Of a stretch of DNA of 64,000 nt, positions 1-11,900 are shown in pieces (position 1 is the stretch's first letter; each line of letters starts with the position of its first letter). The stretch comes from Sarocladium kiliense. Taxonomy: Eukaryota; Ascomycota; Sordariomycetes; Hypocreales; Sarocladiaceae. The stretch lies in the NCBI GenBank assembly GCA_030734395.1, contig JAUZTG010000044.1:1240001-1304000 (forward strand), in the 5' to 3' direction. The notes beneath the pieces are model-generated. The model ran no database searches. It had not been told where the DNA came from and was given only the letters and a program-made list of their open reading frames with translations. Made by a program: the position numbers and the translations under genes.

Positions 1-1067
1 GGTTAGTAACCTAGCCCACGGTAGGGAGAACGGGCTGTGGAGGTCGCAAGCCGAGATGGAGGTCGGTGAACGGGGAGTGCTAAGCCGCGGGGACGTTCGG
101 AGCCGTAGGACCGGGGATGGGAAATCTGGAGGAGGAGGGGAAGATCTAGACTGTGGCTGTCCTTTGTTCCCGTGGGAGCGGGTAGCTGCTCTCTTCCGAG
201 CCAGATCTATCTTACCCCAATCGTGGAAATGCTTTTGGATGTGGTATTGTTAGGTCTTGATTATGATCATGTGTTTGGTTTTTTTCTGACAGAGAATGCA
301 TTTGCGAGTCATCGCTGGATATGCATTGCTGTACGTAAACCCCAGACTAGCACCAAGTTCTGGAAGCATGGGCACAGCAGTCCTTGAAGGTCATTCATTC
401 ACGGGCCCTGGTTCGTTTCAAAGAAGTATCCAGTTAAGAAGGGCGTGTCGATAGACTGCAGCATTCCCGATTTGCAAACGCGGCCACAAGGCAAGGCGAA
501 GTGGTTCTGGGAACTTGATGTTCGGGAGAAGTCGGCGATACGAGAAGGCGGGGTGAGCCAATGGTGGAAGACAGGTGGGGTGTGGGGTGTGGCGGATGCT
601 GCAGTTGGAGAAGATGGGAAGAGAAGATGTAGTAGTTGGTTAGTGGACAGGGAGAAACAAGACTACAGAGTAACACTAAATCAATCATTTGGAATGGCCG
701 AATGAGTGGTAACGTTTTCCGTATGAGCTGAGAGAGTCTTGCTGAGCTTCGACAGCATGTCAGAGCCCGAGAGCTTGTGCCGGCATCTTCTTCGGGCCAG
801 AGGAACAACGAAAGGCGAGACTTTGAACCATGTATCGGAATCCCAGAGATAAGGTCAAGGAGGGAACTACTTACGGTGCTATGCAACATGGCAACCTGCA
901 GAAGATCATCGCCCAGAAACAGTCAGGCAAGTGACGGATGTCTACAGTACAGTGACGGTATCGTTAGCGGGGCAACGTCAGCGCTGTAACCCAAGGCACA
1001 CGCCTCATTACAGGGAGGGCATCAGCGATGACGGACGGTGGTGCATCATGCTGTCATATCCCTTGGA

Positions 1068-1080
1068 CCGATGCAATCCG
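1068..1080 (+). promoter_or_regulatory. CCG-N7-CCG candidate AcuK/AcuM site
   Basis: CCG, seven bases, CCG is the binding pattern known for the gluconeogenic Zn2Cys6 pair AcuK/AcuM, which controls PEPCK genes in Aspergillus. It lies about 770 bp upstream of the TATA-like sequence. A second copy in the opposite orientation (CGG-N7-CGG) is at 88-100. The pattern is short, so chance matches are possible. Confidence 0.35.
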
Positions 1081-1834
1081 TGACCAATGCCCAGCACGAA
1101 GTCGCGTGGCTGTCTCTTGATTTATTCGTGTCACATATACGATGCCTCTTTCTTCTGTTTAGTTCGCATCCATCAGCAACACTGCCATACTGGTTACTGA
1201 CAACTGCATACAAGCAGTGCTGGATGAAAGATTAACCCCACCACGTCTGCCCCTCCATCGTCATCACGCGAAGGCATCCGTCGATATCGTGCTTCCTTTC
1301 CAGCCCCTCGATCCTCCCCTTTCCTCCCCACAGTAATGATCCTTGCATTGGGCTGGAATCAAATACGATATCGTCAATTTGCAGGCATTTCGTGAAGCCT
1401 CGGGAAAGTCCGCTGCAAGCAAACAGCACTGTGTTCCGACCTCTTCCGAATGCAGACGCGTGATGAGGGCCCGATTCCCCCACTAACCCACTAACGCACC
1501 CCGATTCGGCACCAGACTTGGCCCCAAACTTACACCGGAACAGCTGCCGCGAACTGCCACCGGCCGTATACGGGATGATGCTCCAGCTATGGCAGTGCAC
1601 TGTAAATGGACGCGATGCCACTGTACGGAGCTCGCGTTGGCTATTCTAACTCAATTGATGGACAACGTGCACACTCTAGGCTCTGCTGCTGGTGGAGGAT
1701 CTCGGAGTGAAAGTGGGAAGGAGCAGCGGGCGGCGAAAAAGGAATGGCAGCTTCGTTCCTTCCCTGCGTAAATCAATATCGTCAGCGCTGTTTTTGTGTT
1801 TCCGGAGGGAAGGAACAGCCCAACCCAGGCACAG

Positions 1835-1843
1835 GATAAATAG
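1835..1843 (+). promoter_or_regulatory. TATA-like element for the PEPCK gene
   Basis: GATAAATAG is followed by a long C/T-rich stretch, the usual arrangement of TATA element and pyrimidine-rich start region in fungal promoters. It implies a leader of roughly 450-500 nt before the ATG at 2355. Inferred from position and composition only. Confidence 0.35.
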
Positions 1844-2354
1844 ACCGACTCATCTCGTGACGCCCTCACTTTTGTTTTTCTTGCGATCCTCGACTTTCTT
1901 TGTCTACCTTCCATCCTCACCTTTCTTTCCTGCGCCTCAAGTTGGAAATACACCTCCGCTGCCCGTCAACTCCCGAAGTCAACTTCGTGCGACTGTCACG
2001 CTTCCAATCTATTTTCCGTATCTCACGCCCCCCGGTTGCTCCACACGCGGGCTGCCTCATCCTATTCTCCAAGAAAGCCGCCGCCTGCCATTATCCTCGG
2101 CCTTGACAGTGCACGCACGCACCCGTCTTCACCACACCACCGCTGATTCAGAGTGGTCGTTCCCGCCTAGCCAAGCCCATTCATCTCGCCTTATCGACCT
2201 GCTTGCCCTTCCTCCCCGCGCCCGCTTCTTGAGCCACCCCCTCCCTCCACTCTTTGCCGAACTACTCTCTTGCTCGTTACGTGCCCAGGCGAAAAAAGCC
2301 GGCCTGACTCTGGAGTGCCTTGGATCTTGTTCCGACTCAGACATCTTATAAACA

Positions 2355-5207
2355 ATGAAGGACCCCGTCGTTCGCACTGCTTCTCCTTACACCGATCCTC
2401 AAGTCAAAGGTCCCAAATCTCAACAACAGGCCCAAGCCCAGGATCTCCGCAAAAGTATGCCTTCCCAAACTGCGTCTCCCCCCTCATGTCCTATACATCA
2501 TTATCGCTTCGTTTGCATCTCAACAATCTTTACTAACTGAGTCGCCCAGTGCTTACCACAAACACTGTCAACAAGACCGCCCTTCACCCGGGCGGTGTCC
2601 AGTATGTGACCTTGATCCTCTTCCTGGCTTTGGACAGCAAACTGACAAGCTGATTACTACAGGCCTCACCGACCCTACACTGAGCTTGAGGAGGAGCTCC
2701 ACGAGACTGCCCACATTGACTATGACCGCGTTGCCATTGTACGTTGTCTCAGATGAACCCCTCCTCTGGATCAGTTCACTCACAGTCAATCTAGATCGCC
2801 AACCCTTCCGTTGCCGCCCTCTACGAAGATGCCCTGGTCTACGAGACCGGTACTGCCATCACCTCAAGCGGTGCCCTGACTGCCTACTCTGGCGCCAAAA
2901 CTGGTCGCTCGCCCCTCGATAAGCGAATTGTCAGGGAGGAGACGTCACAAGACGACATCTGGTGAGTACCCCAACATCGTCCCGCGATTCATTCCAATTC
3001 CCAAGCCAGCCCAACTTTGCCCGAGGTGTTCAATGGCGGCTAACCAAGGCTTGTGTAGGTGGGGACCAGTCAACAAGCCCATGAGCCCAGAGGTAGGTCA
3101 TTCTTCATTTGTCTTACATCACAGTTTGCCCTGGCGCCGCCTGCGTTCTGGGCCGTCGCTCAATCTTCACATGATCGACTTTGCTTTTCACATCCCTGCA
3201 TCCGCATCCCGGCCGTGCCCGTCGCCAACTTGGACAAGTGCCAATGGAGCGAAGGGTATTGGTTCATGACGTGTCAGCGCCAAAATTCCTAAGCCTGCAG
3301 CGAAAGGCGGCAACGACAGTGAGATTCTTCTTACTTGAAGATTGTCTTTCTTCGTGGGTCGCGTGCTCCTTCTCCCTGCAGGGCGCGACACCAAATGCAG
3401 ACCGACCAGGGCCACCCGAAGCAAATGATGCGTGCGTCAAGCCCACGAGGAGAGGGGAACGCGTCCAGAATTCCGATTGGCGTCATGCTGCTGTAGTGGT
3501 TCCCCGCAGTCGGAACTCTGGGCTGCTTCCCAAGCTTTTGGGCAGCAGCTTGCAGCCGAGCTAAAGCGTCGCTCCGCATGCTACCCCACACCAGCCTGCC
3601 GTTTTCACCCGGGCTACGCATCACAATTGAGAATTAGTGTCCTTCTGATTGGATCACACGACTCGAGTGATCGTTGGTGCTCAGCGTGTAGCTTGGGAGT
3701 TGGTTGTCGGAACTGAGTGTCGGCTATGCACTTCATATGTCAATCTTGGCCTCAAGGCAAGCTCACTGAGATTTATGAGCATCATGGCTGACAAAGTTTC
3801 TCTCAGGTCTGGAAGATCAACCGCGAACGTGCCGTCGATTACCTCAACACCCGCAACCGCATCTACGTCGTCGATGGTTACGCTGGCTGGGATGAGAAGT
3901 ACCGTATTCGTGTGCGTGTCATCTGCGCTCGTGCCTACCATGCTCTCTTCATGAGGAACATGCTCATCCGCCCTCCCCGTGAGGAGCTCGAGCACTTCCA
4001 CCCCGACTACACTATCTACAATGCCGGTTCCTTCCCCGCCAACCGCTACACTGAGGGTATGACCTCAGCCACCTCCGTCTCAATCAACTTCGCCGCGAAG
4101 GAGATGGTCATCCTCGGTACTGAGTACGCTGGTGAGATGAAGAAGGGTGTCTTCACCGTCCTCTTCTACGAGATGCCTATCAAGCACAACGTCCTCACCC
4201 TCCACTCCTCCGCCAACGAGGGCAAGAACGGCGACGTCACCCTCTTCTTCGGTCTGTCCGGCACTGGCAAGACCACTCTCTCTGCCGACCCTCAGCGTGC
4301 CCTTATCGGTGACGACGAGCACTGCTGGAGTGACCGCGGTGTCTTCAACATCGAAGGTGGTTGCTACGCCAAGTGCATTGGTCTCTCAGCCGAGAAGGAG
4401 CCCGATATTTACGGCGCTATTCGCTACGGTTCCGTCCTTGAGAATGTTGTCTTCGACCCCGAGACTCGCGAGGTCGACTACGACGACTCCACTCTTACTG
4501 AGAACACCCGATGGTAAGCTCCCATGCATTGAACCTGATGCCGAAACTATTTGTCTAACACATTTAATAGTGCCTACCCCATCGAGTACATCAGCAACGC
4601 CAAGATTCCTTGCCTGTCAGAAAGCTCGCCCAGCAACATCATCCTCCTCACCTGCGACGCACGTGGTGTTCTCCCCCCGATCTCCAAGCTCGACCGCTCC
4701 CAGACCATGTTCCACTTCATTTCTGGCTACACTTCCAAGATGGCTGGCACTGAGGATGGTGTCACTGAGCCCCAGGCTACCTTCTCCAGCTGCTTCGCTC
4801 AGCCTTTCCTGGCTCTTCACCCCATGAGGTACGCCAAGATGCTTGCGGACAAGATCGAGCAACACAAGGCCAACGCTTGGCTCCTGAACACCGGTTGGGT
4901 CGGTGCCGGTGCCCTCCAGGGTGGCAAGCGTTGCCCGCTCAAGTACACTCGTGCTATTCTCGATGCTATCCATTCTGGTGAGCTTGCAAATGTCGAGTAC
5001 GAGAACTACGAAGTCTTCAACCTCCAGGTCCCCAAGACCTGCCCCAACGTTCCCGACGAGCTCCTCAACCCCAAGAACGCTTGGACCGCTGGCAACGACA
5101 GCTTCAACGAGGAGGTTGTCAAGCTTGGCAAGCTGTTCCGTGAGAACTTCACCAAGTACGAGAGCGAGGCGACCGAGGACGTTGTCAAGGCTGGTCCTGC
5201 TGTCTAA
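2355..5207 (+). CDS. acuF: Phosphoenolpyruvate carboxykinase (ATP)
   Basis: Cytosolic enzyme that converts oxaloacetate and ATP to phosphoenolpyruvate, CO2 and ADP, the committed step of gluconeogenesis. Exons are 2355-2454, 2550-2601, 2663-2738, 2795-2961, 3059-3092, 3807-4513 and 4571-5207, giving 590 residues, slightly longer than the yeast enzyme. Landmarks are the SGAKTGRSP substrate region in exon 4, the WWGPVNKP segment across the exon 4/5 junction, the Walker-type kinase loop FGLSGTGKTTLS, the metal-binding IGDDEHCWSD segment and GGKRCPLKYTRA near the C-terminus. Every junction is GT-AG and keeps frame. The fifth intron (3093-3806, 714 nt) is far longer than its neighbours, yet the protein runs without a gap across it. 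The gene lies next to, not within, the secondary-metabolite cluster. Expression is probably gluconeogenic (see the CCG-N7-CCG site). Confidence 0.97.
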
Positions 5208-5602
5208 TTGACAGCAGCGCTTGACAATGGAAACTGTTGAGGAAATGATATACCCAGGCATATGCGGGTCCGCATTACCCTGATTTGTTAACACGCATAG
5301 TTACGGGATTCTAGGAATATTTTCTTTTGTTTTCGTTTTTACACATGTCATGCATGACGATCTTCAGACGTCTGGATCGCATAAAAGTTCGATCAGACTG
5401 TAACGTATTAGGGCACAAGGAATAATCGCCTTGGAGGACCAAGGTTGAATAGGGATGCATGCGTGCGTTTCGCGCAACGAAGCTGCACGCCGAAAGAATG
5501 AAAAGAAACCTTTAAACTATACACTGTCTCCTGATATCGTGATATGCTTATCCGCTACACTGGAGTGCTTGCTTACCTCGATTAGTACTGTCCATAGCCC
5601 CA
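5208..5602. other. Non-coding spacer after PEPCK
   Basis: This is the 3' flank of the PEPCK gene (plus) and the far end of the 3' flank of the PKS-NRPS gene (minus), so the two genes converge. Nothing beyond ordinary T-rich 3' sequence near 5310-5350 is seen before the repeat array begins. Confidence 0.6.
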
Positions 5603-5818
5603 GCAGGATAGGAAGCAAGATAACAAGCAGGATAGCAAGTAAAATAATAAGTAAGATAATAAGTAGAATAGCAAGCAGGATAATAAGTAAAATAACAAGC
5701 AGAATAGCAAGCAAGATAATAAACAAGATAATAAATAGGATAATAAGTAAGATAGTAAGTAAGATAATAAGCAGAATAGCAGGCAAAATAGTAAGTAAGA
5801 TAACAAGCAGGATAGCAT
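5603..5818 (-). repeat. 12-nt tandem repeat array A, 3' of the PKS-NRPS gene
   Basis: Eighteen units of 12 nt fill 216 bp, with plus-strand consensus GYARRATARYAA. One 11-nt and one 13-nt unit sit side by side and keep the register. On the minus strand, the sense of the PKS-NRPS gene, units read like CTATCCTGCTTG. The array begins 86 nt after that gene's stop codon and so probably lies in its 3' UTR. All minus-strand frames stay open through it only because 12 is a multiple of three; it is not a gene. Confidence 0.95.
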
Positions 5819-5903
5819 ACATGTAACACAACTCCATGTGACGGACGCCTCACTCCCAACCATTCCCACATATCCTTTCCCTCACCCCTCTACGATCAAA
5901 CAC

Positions 5904-8900
5904 CTACTCTGCCTTGATCAATGCAAGCTTCTGCCCAACTTGCAGTCCACCATCCGCCTCTGCGTTTCGCAGGAACTCGCCTACTAGTGGATTCATACCG
6001 CTCCTCACAGCCCGCTCAACCCACTCGCCCATAGGCAGTGTCTCAAGACCACTGCCCGCCTCGCCACTCAGCAGGTCCCGAATGCTCTGCACGGGGATGA
6101 TCGAGTCGCCTGCGTGGTGCAGGTACTCGACTTTCGCGTCGCCGTCGGGTCCCTGCAGGACAGCGCGGGCAATGCCCTCGGTGACATTCTGGAGAGAGAC
6201 AAGATCCACGTAGCCGTTCCAGTGACTTGAGTCTGGCAGCGCTTGAATCTGTGATCCATACTCCATGAGGTTGGACATGATGTCGTCGCCTGCATCATCA
6301 CCCATGATGGCTGACGGACGATGGATAAAGATTGGCAGGCCTAGCTTCTGGCTCACATTCTCTAGCAAGACTTCACTGGCCCACTTGGAAGAAGCGTAAC
6401 CATTTGCGAGTCCGGCGCGGCCGTCCGAATCAGGTGGGAAGCGCGAGAGTGACTCAAGTGCCAGTGTGTCCGACTTGTTGAACTTGCCCGCCGTAGCAGT
6501 CGAGACGTAGTGAATTGGGATGCGGCGTGCAGACGCGAGTCTCACAAGCTCCTTAGTTGAGGAAACATTAGGAGCTCTAAGTGAGTGATACGTCTTGAGG
6601 AAGGATACATCTGCGCCGTTGTGGATGACTGCATCTGCTGAGGTTGCGATTGTCTCCGCCTCGGCTTCCGAGAGTCCACAGCGTGGAAGGGAAAGATCAC
6701 CCTTGTGAAGCACAACCTTCGGGGAGCTTGCGAACTCAGCAAGCTTGCTGATGTCTCGAATGGCGATGCAGTGAACTGTGTCAACATCCGGAGATTGATC
6801 GAGTAGTCGCAGAAGAGAGCTGCCCAACAGACCTGTAGCGCCACTGATTACTACCGTTTTGGGGGACGTGCGATCCTGCACTGCAGCTGTTGGGCTTTGA
6901 CTTGTCTGGGCTTCCAGAAGATCATTGGGAACGGCGGTTTCAGCTTCCCAGTTGATTGCAGTGTCACCGCCTGAAGAGACATCCTGGATCATCGTCGCCA
7001 TGGCACCCAGTGTGCTATTCTCAAACAATTTGATCAGGGGAAGATCGGTCTGGAACGTCTTATTGATCAGTTGCCGAAGCTCGATGAGCAGCAGAGAGTT
7101 GCCTCCGACATGGAAGAAGTCAGAAGCAGCATTGATGCGATGAACCTCCTGCAGTTGCTGAGGCAGGGAATCTTGCCACACCTGGGCTAACTTGGCTTCC
7201 GTCTCAGTCAATTCTGCTGTCGACTCTGGTTCTCTCACGATGCTTGGAACCCCAAGTGTCTGGAGAGCCTTCCTGTCCACTTTACCAGAGGTCGTCAGCG
7301 GCATAGATGGAATAGCAATAATGACCGCGGGATGCATGTACTGTGGCAAAGCCAAAGAAGACGCCAGGTTGCGCAGGAAGTCGGCTTCGGTTTCTTCTAA
7401 AGCTTCTGCAGGAGAGAGCACCGCATGGGCGACGAGCAGGGCTGGATCTCCACGAGGGGTGACAGCCACCATTCTGACGCGTCCATTGCTCGCGTCGATT
7501 ATGGCTCGCTCGACATCTTGAAGCTCAATCCGAAGTCCCCTGAGTTTGATCTGAGTGTCTCCCTCGAGGCGGCCAATGATTTCCAGGGTCCCATCCTGTC
7601 TGAGGACACCCTTGTCTCCAGTTCGGTACATTCTGGTCCAGCCATTCTGCTTAGCCACTGAAGACGGCATAGGGTCCTTCAAGAACTTCTTCTGCGATTC
7701 TTCGGCATTATTGATGTAGTCAATGGCGACACCGGCACCTGCAATGCAGACTTCCCCTGTCCAGCCAACTGGCAAGACGCTCAAGTTCTGGTCCATAATG
7801 TAGATACCATAGTTTGGAAGAGTCTTGCCGGCAGGAATTCGTGGACCACTGTAAAGACTCAGATCAATCTCGCTTGATGACAAGGAACACTCGGTAGGGC
7901 CATAGGCGTTGAAGAAATGGAACTCCTGGTCAAACCGGCTTTTAAGCTGACGGAAGGCCTGCAGCAGCTCTGGTGGGAACTTCTCACCGCCAGCTGTGGC
8001 ATATGCCCACTGTGTGCTCTTGGAAAGGCTCGTCGCACCGTGGCGGATCCAAGCGAGATACTCAGATGGGGTTGCGCTTGTATAAGTGATGTTCTCTTCA
8101 AGAACGACTTTGGCCACCGCGACGGGATCTTTGCGGAGAGCTTCGGGGACGATGATCAGAGTGCCTCCATTGGCTAGAGCCATGAAGATCTGGTTCAGTG
8201 ACATGTCGAATCCCGGCGAGCTTTGTTGCAAGACGGTCTCGCGCCCAAAGCCATGTGTGTTGACTAAAGCCTCAACGTGGTTGCGCAAGCTTCCATGGGA
8301 TAGCGCTACACCCTTGGGGACTCCAGAAGTGCCGCTTGTGAAGAGGATAGCCGCTAGATTACCTGCTCGGGCAGAGGGAGGGCGCCGAATCTCTTTTTCT
8401 TCTTGCAGACGAAGAACATCCAACACGGTGACAGATGTAGATAATTTCAGGGCCTCCGCCTGAGCAGCTGTTGTGCTGTTGGCCAGGAGCACAGAGCACT
8501 TAGACTCTTCGATCATGACGCTGAGTCTCGCTGGCGGGATAGTCCAGTCCAGGGGTATGTAAATAGCGCCAGCGCGTAGGACTGCAAGCAGAGAGAACAC
8601 AAGGTGCGGTGATGCCTCCTGGAAGACCCCAACGGCCGACCCTGGCTTCGTATTTGCCTTGAGCAAAGCAGATGTAATCCTTACTACCTGTTCATCAAGT
8701 TGCTGATACGTCCACGTTGTCCCGTTATTATCACGGATTGCCGTTTCGCCAGGGTATTCAGCAATCATCTCGTCGATGCGGTGCACCAGAGTCTCTGGCC
8801 ACTTGGAGGGCATCTCGGGGCCTGCAAGAGAGTGAGTATCCTAATTAACTAATTAAGGATATGGATATAGGCTGCAGACTCACCTTTCCCGAGCTGGATT

Positions 8901-11900
8901 GCATCGCCTATATCTTGGCTTGGGAACAACGACACCTGCTGCAGCACCTTTTCGCTTGAGCGCGACAGGTCGTTCAAGAGAGCGAAATACATATCCAGCA
9001 ACTTAGATGCATCGCTCTCAGAATACAAGCTCTTCTGAACCAGTAATGTGACACGGGTGTCGCCACCCGGGTTTTCGATGATATCCAGCGACACGTCGTA
9101 GCCTGACCCTGGAAGCTCGATCGACTGAACTTCAACTTCAGCAGTATCGAATCTTCGCTTCTCACTGACTCCTTGGCGATAGTTGATGAAAGCTTGGAAA
9201 AGGGGGCTAATTGCCGTTGACCTCTCGCAGCTCACGTTGTCAAGCAAGACGTCGAATGGTAGTCTCGAGTTGGACATTGCGAGATAGGCCTTCTTACGCG
9301 TATCTTTTAGTACCGCATCAAATGACTGCTTGTCATCGAGGTGGAATCTGAGAGGCAGAAGATTCAGATACATGCCGATGCTCGAGGCAACTCGGTCGTC
9401 CCAGCGGTTGGCGCCAGCCATGCCAATGCAGACATCGCTATCCCCGAAGAGCTTATATAGGAGGATTTGGAACACGCCAAGGTGGAAGTGGAAGAGGTTG
9501 GCTCTTCGCTCGCGGCAAGTGGATTGAACCTGTGCTGAGAGCTTGGAGTCAATGATGCGACTCACTGAGTTGTGCTCGTACGCTGTGAGAGGGCTTCGAT
9601 TCCTTGCGGCCGAGAATGGGAGCATAGGGAGAGGGGAAGGCGGCTCTGCGAATTCTGACCGCCAGTATTCGATTTCTCCCCTCATCGCTCCCGTGGCCAA
9701 CTCCTCCCGCAGCTTCTCCGAGTACTCAGCGTATTGGTATGCAGGCTTCGTTATCATGTCCTGGCCGTTATAGGCTTTCTGTAGGTCATCTAGGAGGACC
9801 TCCAAGCTGATGCCATCCATGATGATATGATGGGACCCAAGAAGAAGGTAGCTCTTAGTGGGCGTCAGGCCAAGATGAACAATCCGCATGCACTCGCCGT
9901 GTTCGATGTCATAGACATGGTGTTTGAGGCTCTCCAGTTCATGAGCTACACCAGACTCGTCGGCGAGAACCACAGTCTGTAGGCGAAGGATCGAAGCAGA
10001 CGAAATACCTTGCACGGGCTTCTGGTTCTCGTCCACGAAGAACGACGTGCGCAGCGACTCGTGACGCTGAGCCACCTTTTGAACAGCGCTCTCAAGGCTT
10101 CGGAGCTTGATTGCTCCGTTGATAACAACACAGATGGTGCTGTTCGCTGTGGTCTGGTCTTCCATGAGGTGCTTCTGGAACCAGAAGCGAGACTGACCAG
10201 GAGAAATCGGCAAAACCTTATCAAATGTTGGCTTGATCACCTCATTGGACGTAGAGGTAGCAGACGACGCCCCCTGAATATCCGACTCATCATCACCTAG
10301 CTGGCTGGGAGTAGATGAGTTCGTGCTTGTCTGAGGGGTTTTGGTTGAGTAGGTATCAGCAGCATCTAAACCAGTCGGTTGGGTCACCTCGACCTTCGCT
10401 GCCTCTGGAGCGGATGACGAGGCGTTGTTCTGAGCACCCACGTTCTCGAGCGCAGGCATATTCTCAACGGCGTGGTCAAGAAGCTCTTGAACTAGGCCGC
10501 CAGACAGGATCTTGAAGACAGGCACTTCTGTCTGGAGCTCCTTCAAGAACCAGGAACGAATCTCCACAGCGACTAGAGAGTCGACACCAAGATCGTCAAT
10601 CCTGGATGAGAGAACCTGGGACGCGTCCTTCTCGGGTGGAATCTGAAGGATGACTCGGAGCTTGCGGATGAAACCATCTGTAGGAGGTAAGTTAGCAATC
10701 TGATAGTCATAATGCTGGCTATCAGGGCCCTTATTAGGATCCCTATCCCGCTCCCTATTCTCGTCCCTATCTCAGTCCTTATTTTAAGGCCTATCCTGAT
10801 CCTTATTCTACTTTATATTCTAGGCCTTATTCTTACCCCTATCGTGGTTTTAATAGGGAGTAAAAACAAATAAGAATAAAGAGGAGAATAAGAATTAAGA
10901 TAAGAAGTAAAGTAAATACGAAAATGAAGTAAAAATAATAGAAGAGGGATTAAAATAAGAATAAGAATAAAGTGAAGGGTAATGAGTATGATAGGGAGCA
11001 GGATAGGGAGTAGAATAAGGAATAGGATAGGAACCATTCCTGTCCCTGCTGTGATCACTCATAATAGAAAGTGTGAACTTACCTTGTGCAATATCCCGAA
11101 CCTCCTCTTCTGTGGTCGCTTCAGCCAGTCGGCTCTTAATAGACGCATCGGCCGCCCTCTTCGTCGTCTTCCTGTCGCCAGCCTGGTCACTCTGTAGACA
11201 GTGCTGGAAGCGAGGGAACTTGGGCCATCGGATCATGACGTCGTCTAGTCCCGACGTTCTCAAAGCCGTCATTACCTCGGGGTTCCGACCAGAGAGCGGG
11301 TGAGATGCTAGGACCGCTTCGCCAAAGCAGAGGTGGAACTCTCTCTCAGATAATAGCAAGAAGCCGACCTTGAAGGAAGCCTCGTGCACACTTCCCAGGA
11401 AGCCATGGTTGCGGTTGATGTATCCTACTCCCATGACGGCACCGATATGGAGAATGGAAGCGGCCAGCCCTTGGCTGCGACGCTTATTAGCCAGTGCCGT
11501 CATGAAAGAATTGGCAGCGCTGTAGGCAGCCTGTCCACGATTGCCAGCGATTGTAACAGCTGAGGAGAAGAAGACGAAGAAGTCCAGCGCATCTGCATCG
11601 CCTCGGAAGATCTCGTCCAGGTAGATAGCCCCGTTAACCTTCGGCCGCAAGACCTTGGTCATCTTCTCAAGAGGCATCTCAGAGAATGAGACATCGTCGA
11701 GCACCATGGCGCCATGAGCAACACCTGCGATGGGTGGGAAGTTCTGTCGAATTTGGTCCACGAGCGAAACAAGGGCGTCCTTGTTGGTGATATCATTTGC
11801 GAATACCTCGACTCTGACGCCAGCCTGTGTCATAGTCTCCAACCACTTGGCATCCATCTTCGGGGTACGGCTCGTGAGCACAATATTCCGAGCTCCGTGC

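Larger units (their letters stand above)
1..2354. other. Non-coding region upstream of the PEPCK gene
   Basis: No convincing gene is seen on either strand; the open frames are short, overlap each other and show no recognisable domain. From about 1850 to 2350 the plus strand is rich in C and T, as is common for the 5' leaders of strongly expressed fungal genes, so most of that part is probably leader of the gene starting at 2355. Candidate promoter sites are listed separately. Confidence 0.6.

Noticed and set aside
434..889. 151-codon minus-strand frame upstream of PEPCK
   Set aside because: No domain, low-complexity composition and overlapping frames on the other strand; no sign of selection for coding.
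5517..5871. Long open frames of about 100 codons on the minus strand
   Set aside because: They exist only because the 12-nt repeat unit is a multiple of three and lacks stops in several frames; the peptides are pure repeats.
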